Source: Kitasatospora sp. MMS16-BH015
GTDB taxonomy: Bacteria > Actinomycetota > Actinomycetes > Streptomycetales > Streptomycetaceae
Length of the DNA: 64,000 bases
Direction: 5' to 3'
NCBI RefSeq assembly: GCF_002943525.1
Contig: NZ_CP025394.1
Location: forward strand, 8,509,001 to 8,573,000
Part shown: positions 8,618 to 16,747 of the stretch, piece by piece
Layout of the letters: each line of letters starts with the position of its first letter
How positions within the stretch are numbered: the stretch's first letter is position 1
The notes under the pieces: model-generated
Database searches by the model: none
Told to the model about the DNA's origin: nothing
Seen by the model: only the letters and a program-made list of their open reading frames with translations
Made by a program: the position numbers and the translations under genes

Positions 8618-9643
8618 TCAGCCTCGGCGGGCGGGCGCGGTGCTGCGGCGCAGCACCAGCTCGGGGGCGATCTGGACCCGGGTGGCGGGGTGGGCGGTGC
8701 CGCCGAGCTCGGCCACCAGCAGTTCGAGGGCGCGTCGGCCGAGCTCGCCGAAGTCCTGGCGGACGGTGGTGAGCGGCGGGATGAAGTAGGCGGCCTCGGG
8801 GATGTCGTCGAAGCCGGCCACGCTGATGTCGCCGGGCACCGAGCGGCCGGCCTCGTGGAGCGCGCGCAGCAGGCCGAGGGCCATGTGATCGTTGGCGCAG
8901 AAGACGGCGGTGACCTCCTCGAGTCGGGCGATCCGCTGCCCTGCCTCGTAGCCGGACCGGGCGGTCCAGTCGCCGAGCTCGACGGGCGGGATCCAGGCCC
9001 CGGCGGCCTTCAGGGCGCGCTGCCAACCCTCCCGGCGGTCCTGGCTCTCCAGCCAGCCGGCCGGTCCGGCCAGGTGGTGGACGGTGCGGTGGCCGAGGTC
9101 GAGCAGCTGCCGGGTGGCGGCGTCGGCGCCGGAGCGGTTGTCGACCGAGACCATCGGAATGGTGGAGCGGGTGCCGGAGCCGACCGCGACCACCGGGATC
9201 GAGCTGGAGAGCCGGCCGACGGCGCTGACGGCGGAGGTCTGCGGCGCGATCACCACGACCCCTTCCACGCCCTGGTCGCGCAGCCGGTCGACGGCCTCCT
9301 GGAGCGAGCGGCTGTCCAGAGAGCGCAGGCTGGCGACGCTGACGAAGTATCCGGCGCTGCGGGCGGCCCGCTCGATGCCGTCGAGCATCGAGGCGGGGCC
9401 GTAGAGGGTGGAGTCGAAGCTCACCACGCCGAGGGTCTGGGAGCGGCGGGTGACCAGCGCGCGGGCGGCGGAGTTGGGCCGGTAGTCCAGCTCCCGGATG
9501 GCGGCCAGCACCCGCTCGCGGGTGTCCGGCCGCACGTGCGGGGCGCCGTTGAGTACCCGGGACACCGTCTGATGGGACACGCCCGCCAGTTTCGCCACGT
9601 CCGCCATCACCGGCTGCCGGGCCTCGGCCGTTTCGGTCTCCAC
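8618..9643 (-). CDS. LacI-family repressor (paralogue 1, likely arabinose regulator)
   Basis: 341 residues from GTG 9643, with AGGAGGG upstream. The LacI helix-turn-helix is at about residues 12-60 (MADVAKLAGVSHQTVSRVLN), followed by the hinge (PNSAARAL) and a periplasmic-binding-like effector domain (GVVSFDS...FCANDHMALGLLRAL...GFDDIPEAAYFIPPLTT). The recognition helix HQTVSR differs from E. coli LacI (YQTVSR) at one position, and the window holds many near-perfect symmetric lac operators. It is almost a duplicate of the protein at 38645. It lies beside the cellulase, but the cellulase box is of CebR type, so its own target is more likely the TGTKAGCGCTMACA set. A degenerate copy of that site lies in its own upstream region, suggesting autoregulation. 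Confidence 0.85.
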   Translation of the reverse strand: METETAEARQPVMADVAKLAGVSHQTVSRVLNGAPHVRPDTRERVLAAIRELDYRPNSAARALVTRRSQTLGVVSFDSTLYGPASMLDGIERAARSAGYFVSVASLRSLDSRSLQEAVDRLRDQGVEGVVVIAPQTSAVSAVGRLSSSIPVVAVGSGTRSTIPMVSVDNRSGADAATRQLLDLGHRTVHHLAGPAGWLESQDRREGWQRALKAAGAWIPPVELGDWTARSGYEAGQRIARLEEVTAVFCANDHMALGLLRALHEAGRSVPGDISVAGFDDIPEAAYFIPPLTTVRQDFGELGRRALELLVAELGGTAHPATRVQIAPELVLRRSTAPARRG

Positions 9644-9759
9644 TTGCCCTCCTCGCCGGCAGCGGACGCCTGGGGCCCGCCGGTTCGCCCCGTGCGGGTG
9701 CCCGGGAGGGCGGCGAGATCATCGCGCGCCGGTGCTACAGAGTACCTGGTCATGATTGA

Positions 9760-9773
9760 TGTGTGCGTTAACA
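9760..9773. promoter_or_regulatory. Degenerate lac-like operator before LacI paralogue 1
   Basis: TGTGTGCGTTAACA differs at two positions from TGTGAGCGCTAACA, the form seen before the arabinose transporter. It lies 117 bp upstream of the LacI start. Autoregulation is inferred. Confidence 0.4.
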
Positions 9774-9940
9774 ATTGCGGCTCCGGATGGCCGGCCGACC
9801 GTCGGGGCAGCGCTGCGCCGCCGCCGACCCGGGCTCGGCGCCCGGGCCCCCTGGTCGGCCGGACTGGTCGGTGGGTGCTGTCGGTCAGTGCGAACAGGGC
9901 TGGTCAGTAGGGGAGCTGCCCAAGGTGCGCTGGGGCTGCA

Positions 9941-9962
9941 CCCCGGTGCGGGTGCACCGGGG
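9941..9962 (-). terminator. Hairpin terminator of the furan operon
   Basis: CCCCGGTGC/GCACCGGGG, a 9-bp stem with a 4-nt loop, directly after the methyltransferase stop. Confidence 0.55.
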
Positions 9963-9964
9963 CG

Positions 9965-10894
9965 TCACGGCCGGGGCTTGTGGGCGAACACCCACCGGTT
10001 GCCCTCCAGCGCGTCGTTCGGTTCGGGGAGGGGGCCGCGCCGGTGCCGCCGGGTGAACTCGAACGGCGTGTGGATCGAGGTCGACCAGCCCTTGGCCGTC
10101 AGGTCGCCCGCGGAGTCGGGACGTGGACCGGGATCGAAGAGGCGGAGCAGGTCGATACCGATCTGCTCCCGCGTCGCCGTGTAGATCGCGCTGTCGCGGT
10201 ACGCCAGCAGGTCCTTCTCCAGCTTGGCCTCGAAGGCCAGAGCGCTGCCTGCGGTGGTGAGCCGGTCCACCGTGTCGATGAGGCGCGTCTCGGCGGGGCC
10301 CGGCAGGTAAAAGAGGAGCCCCTCGGCCAGCCAGACGCTCGGCGCGGCCGGGTCGAAGCCGGCGGCGGTCAGCGCGCCGACCCAGTCCGCGCGCAGGTCC
10401 ACCGGTACGGGGACGCGCTTCACCTTCGGGGCGGCCGCCAGGTCGGTCAGCACCCGCTGCTTGAAGGCCAGCACGCCGGCCCGGTCGATCTCGAAGACCG
10501 TCACGTCGGACGGCCAGTCCAACCGGAAGGCGCGCGTGTCCAACCCCGCGCCCAGCAGCACCACTTGGCGGGCCTCGGTGCCGGTCGACCGGGGCTCGGT
10601 GCCGGTCGACCGGAGGAGGAAGTCGTCGAGGACCCTGGTCCGCAGGCCGAAGTAGCGGGCGAACCGCCCCCACAGCGGGTTGTCGTCCCCGCCCGGGACC
10701 TGCTCGATCCGTACCGGCCAGTCCGTGCAGGCCGGGGCGGCGTGCACGAAGTGCTGGGCGTAGACGTCCTGGGCCAGGCTGTCGTGGCGGTGGGTCTCGA
10801 TCGCCCGTGCCGCGGCGACCAGGAGGGCGGTCAGGCCCACCCCGCCGTCCACGCCTTCCGCCTCTGGCTGCTGCTGCGGCGCTGTGCGAGCCAT
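9965..10894 (-). CDS. SAM-dependent methyltransferase, leucine-carboxyl-methyltransferase-like (TIGR00027 type)
   Basis: 309 residues. Motif I is VVLLGAGLDTRAFRL and the acidic loop is VFEIDRAGVLAFKQ, as in the LCMT/PPM1-like family common in actinobacteria, which often methylate carboxylates; EGLLFYLP is another family signature. ATG 10894 is preferred because GGAGGAAAC precedes it closely. An upstream ATG at 10927 would overlap the dehydrogenase stop as ATGA and add 11 residues. It is the last gene of the furan operon, so O-methylation of a furan acid or alcohol is plausible but unproven. Confidence 0.8.
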   Translation of the reverse strand: MARTAPQQQPEAEGVDGGVGLTALLVAAARAIETHRHDSLAQDVYAQHFVHAAPACTDWPVRIEQVPGGDDNPLWGRFARYFGLRTRVLDDFLLRSTGTEPRSTGTEARQVVLLGAGLDTRAFRLDWPSDVTVFEIDRAGVLAFKQRVLTDLAAAPKVKRVPVPVDLRADWVGALTAAGFDPAAPSVWLAEGLLFYLPGPAETRLIDTVDRLTTAGSALAFEAKLEKDLLAYRDSAIYTATREQIGIDLLRLFDPGPRPDSAGDLTAKGWSTSIHTPFEFTRRHRRGPLPEPNDALEGNRWVFAHKPRP

Positions 10895-10923
10895 GTTTCC
10901 TCCGTCGGTGTCGCGTGCCTCGT

Positions 10924-12030
10924 TCATCGGGTGGTCCGCTCCGGTAGCAGGACGGGCTTCACCACGCGGCCCGCGTCGCAGTCGCGTTCGGCCTCGTTGA
11001 TGTCGGCCAGCGGGTAGGTGCGGATCAGCTCGTCGAACGGGAAGCGACCGGCCTGCCACAGCCCGGTCAGCCTGGGTATCAGCAGCCCGGGTACGGCGTC
11101 CCCTTCGCAGATGTGGCGGATGCTGCGGCCCCGGTCGAGCGTGCCCGGTTCGAGCGGCAGGGCGGTGTGCAGGCGTGCCACCAGGCCGAGGCAGCCGGTG
11201 GGGCGCAGCGCGTGGAGCGCGTCGTTGACGAGCCGGGCCGAGGCGGTGGTGTCCAAGGCGTACTGCGCGCCGCCGTCGGTGAGCCGACGGATCCGTGTCC
11301 GCAGACCGGGCGCCTCGGCCGGCAGGGGGAGCGCGCCGAACCGTTCGGCCAGGGCGAGCCGCCCCGGATGCCGGTCGACGGCCACGGTCCGGACGCCGGC
11401 GGCGGTGGCCGCCATCACCGCGGCCAGGCCCACGGCTCCGGCACCGAGGACGGTCAGGGTGTCGCCGGGGCCCGCACCGAAGGTGTTCAGCACGGCTCCG
11501 GCGCCGGTGAGGAAGCCGCAGCCGAGGGGCCCGAGCAGTTCGAGCGGCAGTGCGGGGTCGACCCGGACGGCGTTGCGGGCCGGGACGAGCGCGTACTCGG
11601 CGAACGAGGACTGGCCGAACCAGCGGGGGGCCAGTGCCTTCCCGGCCGCGTCGGTGAGCCGCGGCGGTTCCTCCTCGCGTCCCCCGTAGAGGTTGAGGGA
11701 GGCGAAGGAGTCGCAGTAGGCGGGGGCCGCGCCGCGGCAACTCCGGCAGTGTCCGCAGGAGTCGAAGCTCAGCACGACGTGGTCACCCACGTCGATCGCA
11801 GCGTCCGGGCCGCCGCCCGTGCGCACCACGACCCCGGCGCCCTCGTGGCCGAGGACGGCAGGCAGCGGGCTGCGGCCGGCGGATCGCCGGACCGCGAGAT
11901 CGGTCCGGCACATCCCGGAGCCGGCGATCTCGACCAGGATCTCGCCGGCGGCCGGCTCCGGTGGCAGGTGCACCTCCTCGACCGTGAACGGGCTCTCGGA
12001 CGAGCGCAGTACGGCCGCCTGGAACTTCAT
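10924..12030 (-). CDS. Zinc-dependent aryl/benzyl-alcohol-type dehydrogenase
   Basis: 368 residues of the zinc medium-chain dehydrogenase family. Catalytic zinc ligands lie in MCRTDLAV (Cys) and LGHEGAGV (His/Glu). The structural zinc cluster CGHCRSC...YC is complete, and the NAD-binding fold is VLGAGAVGLAAV. The stretch GPLGCGFLTGAGAVLNTF is typical of the benzyl-alcohol dehydrogenase branch, which accepts aromatic and furfuryl alcohols. AGGAGG precedes ATG 12030, and the upstream aldehyde dehydrogenase ends 2 bp away, so translation is coupled. In context it would interconvert a hydroxymethyl-furan and its aldehyde; the true substrate is unknown. Confidence 0.82.
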   Translation of the reverse strand: MKFQAAVLRSSESPFTVEEVHLPPEPAAGEILVEIAGSGMCRTDLAVRRSAGRSPLPAVLGHEGAGVVVRTGGGPDAAIDVGDHVVLSFDSCGHCRSCRGAAPAYCDSFASLNLYGGREEEPPRLTDAAGKALAPRWFGQSSFAEYALVPARNAVRVDPALPLELLGPLGCGFLTGAGAVLNTFGAGPGDTLTVLGAGAVGLAAVMAATAAGVRTVAVDRHPGRLALAERFGALPLPAEAPGLRTRIRRLTDGGAQYALDTTASARLVNDALHALRPTGCLGLVARLHTALPLEPGTLDRGRSIRHICEGDAVPGLLIPRLTGLWQAGRFPFDELIRTYPLADINEAERDCDAGRVVKPVLLPERTTR

Positions 12031-12032
12031 CG

Positions 12033-13448
12033 TCACGCCTCCTGCGGGCGGTGGACGACGAACGGCCGCAGGTTGCCGTAGAGCCCCCACGGTCCGCCCG
12101 CGACGCCGACCCCGCTGTCCTTGACGCCGGCGAAGGGCTGGGCGAGGGAGAGTTCGGCGTGGTGGTTGATCCAGGCCGTGCCGCATTCGAGCCGGTCGGC
12201 CACCGCCTCGGCCCGGTCGAGATCGGTGCCCCAGACGGAGCCGCCCAGCCCGAAGCCGGTGCCGTTGGCCGCGTCGACGGCGTCGTCGACGCTCCGGTAC
12301 GGCAGCACCGGGAGGACCGGTCCGAACTGCTCCTCGGTCACCACCGCACTGCCGGGCGGGAGGTCGGTCAGGATGGTGGGAGCGAAGAAGTACCCCGGCC
12401 CGTCCAGCCGGTGGCCACCGGCCGCCGCCCGGGCGCCGCCGGCCAGGGCCTGCGCCGTGACCTGCTCGACCCGGGCCAGCTGCGCGGCGTTGTTGAGCGG
12501 CCCCAGCCGGGTTTCGGGGTCGAGGCCGGGCCCGACGGCGACGGTTTTGGCGCGCTGGGCGAGGGCCTCGACGACCTCGGCGTGGAGCCGGGCCGGGACG
12601 TAGACGCGTTTGACCGCCATGCAGACCTGCCCGCAGTTGCGGAACGCCGCCCAGAACAGCCGGTCCGCGATCCGGTCCACCTCGACGTCGTCGAGCAGGA
12701 CGGCGGCGTCGTTGCCGCCCAGCTCCAGGGTGACCCGGGCGAGCGAGGCCGCCGCCGCAGCGGCGACGGCCCGCCCGGTGGGCACCGAACCGGTGAAGGT
12801 GACGTGCCGGATGCCCGGATGGGAGGCGAGGCGGGCCCCGAGGGGTTCGCGGCCGGTGACGACGGTCAGGACGTCCTCGGGCAGGGCGGTGGCGAGGACG
12901 GAGCCGAGCAGGCGGGTGGCGAGCGGCGTGAACGGCGACGGTTTGAGGACCATGGTGTTGCCCGCCGCCAGCGCGGGCGCGAACTTCGCCGCCGCGAGCT
13001 GGAGGGGGAAGTTCCACGGCACGATCGCGGCAACGGGCCCGAGCGGGCGCCAGCGGATCTCGCTGTGCACGGGCCGACCGTCCTCGATCCGGCGGGTCCG
13101 GGGGGCCAGGTCGGCGAAGTAGCGCAGGCGGGCCGCCGTACGGGCGACCTCCGCGTGCGACTCGGCCAGCGGCTTGCCCTGTTCCCGGGTGAGCAGCCGG
13201 GCGAGGTCCTCGCCGGCCGTCTCCACGGCTTCGGCGGCGCTGCGCAGCGCGGCGGTACGGGCGGCCGGGTCGGCCCGCCAGCCGGGCCAGGCGCGCTGGG
13301 CGCGGGCGACCACCTCGTCCAGCTCGCCCGGCTGCTGGTCGGGAGCCTCGTCGAAGGACTCCCCGGTGGCGGGGTCGACGACGGGGAGGCGGCCGGCCCG
13401 GTCACCGGGCACGTGGTCGGTCTCGGGCATCGGCATGCCGGAGGTCAC
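12033..13448 (-). CDS. NAD(P)-dependent aldehyde dehydrogenase
   Basis: 471 residues, full length for the ALDH superfamily. It shows VPWNFPL, the cofactor/transition motif FTGSVPTGR, the general base Glu in LELGGND and the nucleophilic Cys in NCGQVCMA. The GTG start at 13448 overlaps the TGA of the mfnB-like gene (GTGA). A later ATG at 13436 is possible, but neither has a strong ribosome site. As a neighbour of a furan-aldehyde synthase it probably oxidises a furaldehyde to the acid; this is inference from position. Confidence 0.85.
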   Translation of the reverse strand: MTSGMPMPETDHVPGDRAGRLPVVDPATGESFDEAPDQQPGELDEVVARAQRAWPGWRADPAARTAALRSAAEAVETAGEDLARLLTREQGKPLAESHAEVARTAARLRYFADLAPRTRRIEDGRPVHSEIRWRPLGPVAAIVPWNFPLQLAAAKFAPALAAGNTMVLKPSPFTPLATRLLGSVLATALPEDVLTVVTGREPLGARLASHPGIRHVTFTGSVPTGRAVAAAAAASLARVTLELGGNDAAVLLDDVEVDRIADRLFWAAFRNCGQVCMAVKRVYVPARLHAEVVEALAQRAKTVAVGPGLDPETRLGPLNNAAQLARVEQVTAQALAGGARAAAGGHRLDGPGYFFAPTILTDLPPGSAVVTEEQFGPVLPVLPYRSVDDAVDAANGTGFGLGGSVWGTDLDRAEAVADRLECGTAWINHHAELSLAQPFAGVKDSGVGVAGGPWGLYGNLRPFVVHRPQEA

Positions 13449-14200
13449 TTCACGGCGGAGACGCCGACGGCCGCCTCGCGCGCCTGCCGGTCCATCTCCG
13501 CCCGGAAGGCGGTCACCAGGTGCGGCCGGATCCGCCCGGCGTTGCGGTCGCCGCCCTCGCAGACCGCTCCCCGCACGCCCACGATGTCCGTGCCCATGCG
13601 GGTCAGCGGGCCGAGATCGGCCTGCCTGACGCTGCCCGCGAGGGCCGCGAGCAGGCCGGCGGCGTGGGCCCGCCGGACGAACTCGGCACAGACCTCCGGC
13701 GGAACGTGGTCGAACAGCCGGGTCCCGTCCTTGATGGCCGTGTCAAGCATGGCCGCGTCGGCGCCGGAGCGGGTGGCGATGTCGGGCAGGGCGAGCGGGT
13801 TGACGCAGCCGATGCGGTGGGCGTCGGCGTAGCCGGAGGCCACGACCAGGGCGTCGGGGCGGTGGTCCTTCACCGCCCGGACGACCGCGCGCATGACCTC
13901 GATGCCCTGATCGGGCGTCGTGCACCCGTAGAGGCCGACCTTGATGTACGTCGCGCCGGAGACGACGGCGCCGAGCGCGGCCTGCGCCACCGTGCCGGGC
14001 TTGTACGGGACGTCCCCCACGGTGGCGGACACCGGCTTGTCCGCCGGCACCGCGTCGCGGATCTCCCTGATGACCCAGGGGAAGTTGGCGCCGAGCGAGC
14101 CCTCGTCCGGCTTCTTGACGTCGACGATGTCCAGGTGCTCCGCTGCCTTCGCGCAGTCGAGGGCCTCCTCGACGCTGTCCGGGGAGATGAGAAGCAACAC
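13445..14200 (-). CDS. mfnB: MfnB-like (5-formylfuran-3-yl)methyl phosphate synthase
   Basis: 251 residues, the normal length of the UPF0264/MfnB family, which condenses two glyceraldehyde-3-phosphates to a furan aldehyde phosphate (first step of methanofuran synthesis in methanogens). The TIM-barrel signature VDVKKPDEGSLGANFPW carries the Schiff-base Lys region, and MLDTAIKDG carries the second conserved Asp/Lys pair. ATVGDVPYKPGT is also conserved. GTG 14200 is preceded by AAGGAG. It heads the operon mfnB-ALDH-ADH-methyltransferase. Actinomycetes do not make methanofuran in general, so the product is probably a small furan metabolite. Its G3P substrate could come from the pentose pathways encoded nearby. 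Confidence 0.85.
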   Translation of the reverse strand: MLLLISPDSVEEALDCAKAAEHLDIVDVKKPDEGSLGANFPWVIREIRDAVPADKPVSATVGDVPYKPGTVAQAALGAVVSGATYIKVGLYGCTTPDQGIEVMRAVVRAVKDHRPDALVVASGYADAHRIGCVNPLALPDIATRSGADAAMLDTAIKDGTRLFDHVPPEVCAEFVRRAHAAGLLAALAGSVRQADLGPLTRMGTDIVGVRGAVCEGGDRNAGRIRPHLVTAFRAEMDRQAREAAVGVSAVK

Positions 14201-14526
14201 CGTGAGCTCCTTCCGCCGCAGGCCCGCCTGGCCGAGGCACAGGGGCGCGGATCGTCTGGGTCGTGTGCGGTGCGCTCATCATTTCCGCTACCCGTGGGCG
14301 CCGGTAGGGCGCGCCGTGTTCGCCGGGGGCGCTCGGATCGACGTGGTGTGCGCCGTGAAGGCCGGAGCGAACGGAGCTCACGGCGACGCTCTGCCCGCCG
14401 GATTCCGCCCGGAGTGCGGCGTCGGCAAGGGGCGCGGCGGGGTGTCAGTGCGCCTGGAGCGTGCACCTGGCATGTGCCAGTGCGCCCTGGTGCCGGTGAT
14501 CGGGGACAGGACAGGAGGTCGAGTAC
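14201..14526. other. Intergenic region between the furan operon and a decayed gene
   Basis: 326 bp holding the presumed promoter of the minus-strand furan operon. I see no lac-like, xylan or CebR box in it and no convincing open frame, which suggests the furan operon is not part of the sugar regulons. Confidence 0.4.
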
Positions 14527-15037
14527 ATGGCATTGGTCGATCGCGGCAGCACCACCCCGTCCGGACGCCTGCGGCGGCTGCGCCGCAGGACAACGGCCGC
14601 CCTGGCGGTCGGGGCGCTCGGCGCCGTGGGAGCGGTCGTCCCGCCGGCGTCGGCGCAACCCGCGCGGTCATGTTCGGCGGCGCGCCCGCCACCGGGGTCA
14701 CCGTGGTCAACGACTTCACCGTCACGGCCACCGCCCCGGCCTCGACCGCGGTCGGCGCCGTCGACGTCACCGTCACCACGCCGGGCGGCACCAGCACCGC
14801 CTCCGCCGCCGACCAGTACACCTACGCCTACGCCTTCTTCGGCTTCGACGCCCCGGTCGGCAACTCGCCCACCGTCAACAAGGCCCACGCCGGCCGGTCG
14901 ATCCCAATGAAGTTCAGCCTCGGCGGCAACCACGGCCTGAACATGCTGGGCCCGGGCCAACCGACCGCCCAGCAGATCGACTGCACCACCGGTACGGCGA
15001 CCGGGCAGCCCGTCCCGCCCTCTTCCAGTTCAGCTGA
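14527..15037 (+). pseudogene. Remnant of a secreted IPT/TIG and PxKF-domain protein
   Basis: The pieces lie in three frames. Residues from ATG 14527 give a basic n-region and signal peptide (RRTTAALAVGALGAVGAVV...PASA). After a frame change near 14665 comes the back half of an IPT/TIG Ig-like repeat (DFTVTATAPA...VDVTVTTPGGTST). This joins an FFGFDAPV...RSIPMKFSLGG PxKF-type domain. After another frame change near 14990 the sequence ends in ALFQFS at 15037. At least two frameshifts and the missing front of the repeat mark it as dead. The intact gene would have been a cell-surface protein. Confidence 0.7.
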
Positions 15038-15149
15038 CCCGGCGCCGCCCGCGCCACCGCCTCGGGGGAAGCCCAGCCACACCGCGCCCCCGAGGCCGGC
15101 ACGATCAGCCGTGGGCGGCGGCCAGGGTGATGCGGTCGAGTGCGGCACG

Positions 15150-15163
15150 TGTTAGCGCTAACA
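15150..15163. promoter_or_regulatory. Upstream lac-like operator TGTTAGCGCTAACA
   Basis: A perfect 14-bp palindrome, identical to the one before the GH127 gene, 505 bp before the transporter start. It may act as an auxiliary operator for looping with 15516-15533. Confidence 0.75.
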
Positions 15164-15503
15164 GGGCGGCGCACGGTCGATCACGGCCCGGAGGTAGGCG
15201 CCGTCGGTGACGGGCTGTCAAGGTGCGCCCGCGATTCCGGCCGCGAGTCGTGGGCGAGTCGCGGGTGGCCAAGTGCACCGGCCGTCGGTCCGATTGACGG
15301 TGCGGTGAGCTGCGACTGCGGAAGCCGGCTGCCACCGGGGTGGCGGAGTGGTGGAGTGGGGCGGGCGGCAGTCCGGTGGTGGACGGAGGAGCCGGAAGGG
15401 GCGCGACGGGTCGGCCTCGGCGGGCGGTCAGATCGGGTGGCTCAGGCCCGAAGTCCGGCACTGGTGGCGCCGGTCAAGATTGGGTAACGGGCTGGAAGGG
15501 GGC

Positions 15504-15533
15504 TTGTCGGCCCCGATTGTGAGCGCTAACAAT
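15504..15533 (+). promoter_or_regulatory. Promoter and main operator of the L-arabinose operon
   Basis: ATTGTGAGCGCTAACAAT (15516-15533) is one base away from perfect symmetry and nearly identical to the symmetric lac operator. A -35-like TTGTCG (15504-15509) stands 17 bp before TAACAA (15527-15532), so the right half of the operator would double as the -10 box. This is classic repressor placement. Confidence 0.7.
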
Positions 15534-15667
15534 TTCTCTCGAGCGAAACGGCGCCGCCACACCGCGTTCACATGGACGAGATGGAGCGCCCCGGATCTCG
15601 CCCCACCCCGTGAACGCCCGGCTGGTGCTGCTGTCGGTGCGATCGACGAATCCGAGAGGAAGTCCCC

Positions 15668-16651
15668 ATGTCCAAGAGAGCTGCGGCGGCCCTGGTCGCC
15701 GGCGCGATGATCACCGTGCTGACCGCGTGTGGTTCCGGTGGTGGCGGAGGCTCGGCCGACAAGGGCTCCGGCCACAAGCTCGTCATGGGCTTCTCGCAGG
15801 TCGGCGCGGAGAGCGGCTGGCGCACCGCCAACACCAAGTCGGTCCAGGAGTCGGCGAAGAAGGCCGGCATCGAGCTCAAGTTCTCCGACGCGCAGCAGAA
15901 GCAGGAGAACCAGATCAAGGCCATCCGCTCCTTCATCCAGCAGAAGGTCGACGTGATCGCCTTCTCGCCGGTGGTGGAGTCGGGTTGGGACACCGTCCTG
16001 AAGGAGGCCAAGGACGCGCACATCCCGGTCATCCTGACCGACCGCGCGGTCGACTCCAAGGACGAGTCGCTCTACGCCTCCTTCCTCGGCTCCGACTTCG
16101 TCGAGGAGGGCAAGAAGGCCGGCGACTGGCTGGTCAAGCAGTACCCGGCGGGCGGCGGCGAGGTGAACATCGTCCAGCTGGAGGGCACCACCGGTTCGGC
16201 GCCGGCCAACGACCGCAAGTCCGGCTTCGCGGACGCCATCAAGGGCGACCCGCGGTTCAAGATCGTCGCCTCGCAGACCGGTGACTTCACCCGGGCCAAG
16301 GGCAAGGAGGTCATGCAGGCCTTCCTGAAGTCCCAGCCGAAGATCGACGTGCTGTTCGCGCAGAACGACGACATGGCGCTGGGTGCGATCCAGGCGATCG
16401 AGGAGGCCGGCAAGAAGCCCGGTACCGACATCAAGATCGTCTCGGTGGACGGCGTGAAGGACGCGTTCACCGCGATGAGCCAGGGCAAGATCAACTACGA
16501 CGTGGAGTGCAACCCGCTCCTCGGCGACCAGCTGATGGACCTGGCCAAGAAGGTCAAGGCGGGTGAGCAGGTGGAGCGGCGGATCAAGACCACCGAGGGC
16601 ACCTTCACGCCCGAGCAGGCCACCGCGGCCCTGCCGAACCGCCAGTACTGA
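15668..16651 (+). CDS. Sugar ABC transporter substrate-binding lipoprotein (YtfQ/RbsB type, probable L-arabinose)
   Basis: 327 residues from ATG 15668 (GAGAGGAAG upstream). A lipoprotein signal ends in the lipobox LTAC, with Cys about residue 19 anchoring it outside the membrane. The mature part is a periplasmic-binding type I domain (KLVMGFSQVGAESGWRTANT...GSDFVEEGKKAGDWLV...FAQNDDMALGAIQAIEEAGKKPG), closest in style to YtfQ/galactofuranose and ribose/arabinose binders. It heads an operon of ATPase, two permeases and the araB-D-A enzymes, hence the arabinose assignment. Two lac-like operators precede it. Confidence 0.88.
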   Translation: MSKRAAAALVAGAMITVLTACGSGGGGGSADKGSGHKLVMGFSQVGAESGWRTANTKSVQESAKKAGIELKFSDAQQKQENQIKAIRSFIQQKVDVIAFSPVVESGWDTVLKEAKDAHIPVILTDRAVDSKDESLYASFLGSDFVEEGKKAGDWLVKQYPAGGGEVNIVQLEGTTGSAPANDRKSGFADAIKGDPRFKIVASQTGDFTRAKGKEVMQAFLKSQPKIDVLFAQNDDMALGAIQAIEEAGKKPGTDIKIVSVDGVKDAFTAMSQGKINYDVECNPLLGDQLMDLAKKVKAGEQVERRIKTTEGTFTPEQATAALPNRQY

Positions 16652-16747
16652 CCCACCCCGGCCGGGTGGGGCCGCGCGGCGGTTCGGCCCCACCCCGGCC
16701 CGGAGTTCGGGCGGGACGCGTCCGGCAGAGACGAGAGGAGTACCGGC

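Larger units (their letters stand above)
15038..15667. other. Arabinose-operon control region, 630 bp
   Basis: No gene is seen. Two lac-like operators (15150-15163 and 15516-15533) stand 368 bp apart centre to centre. The second overlaps the likely promoter of the sugar transporter. The middle is rich in short GTGG/GGAG repeats without clear structure. Confidence 0.6.
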
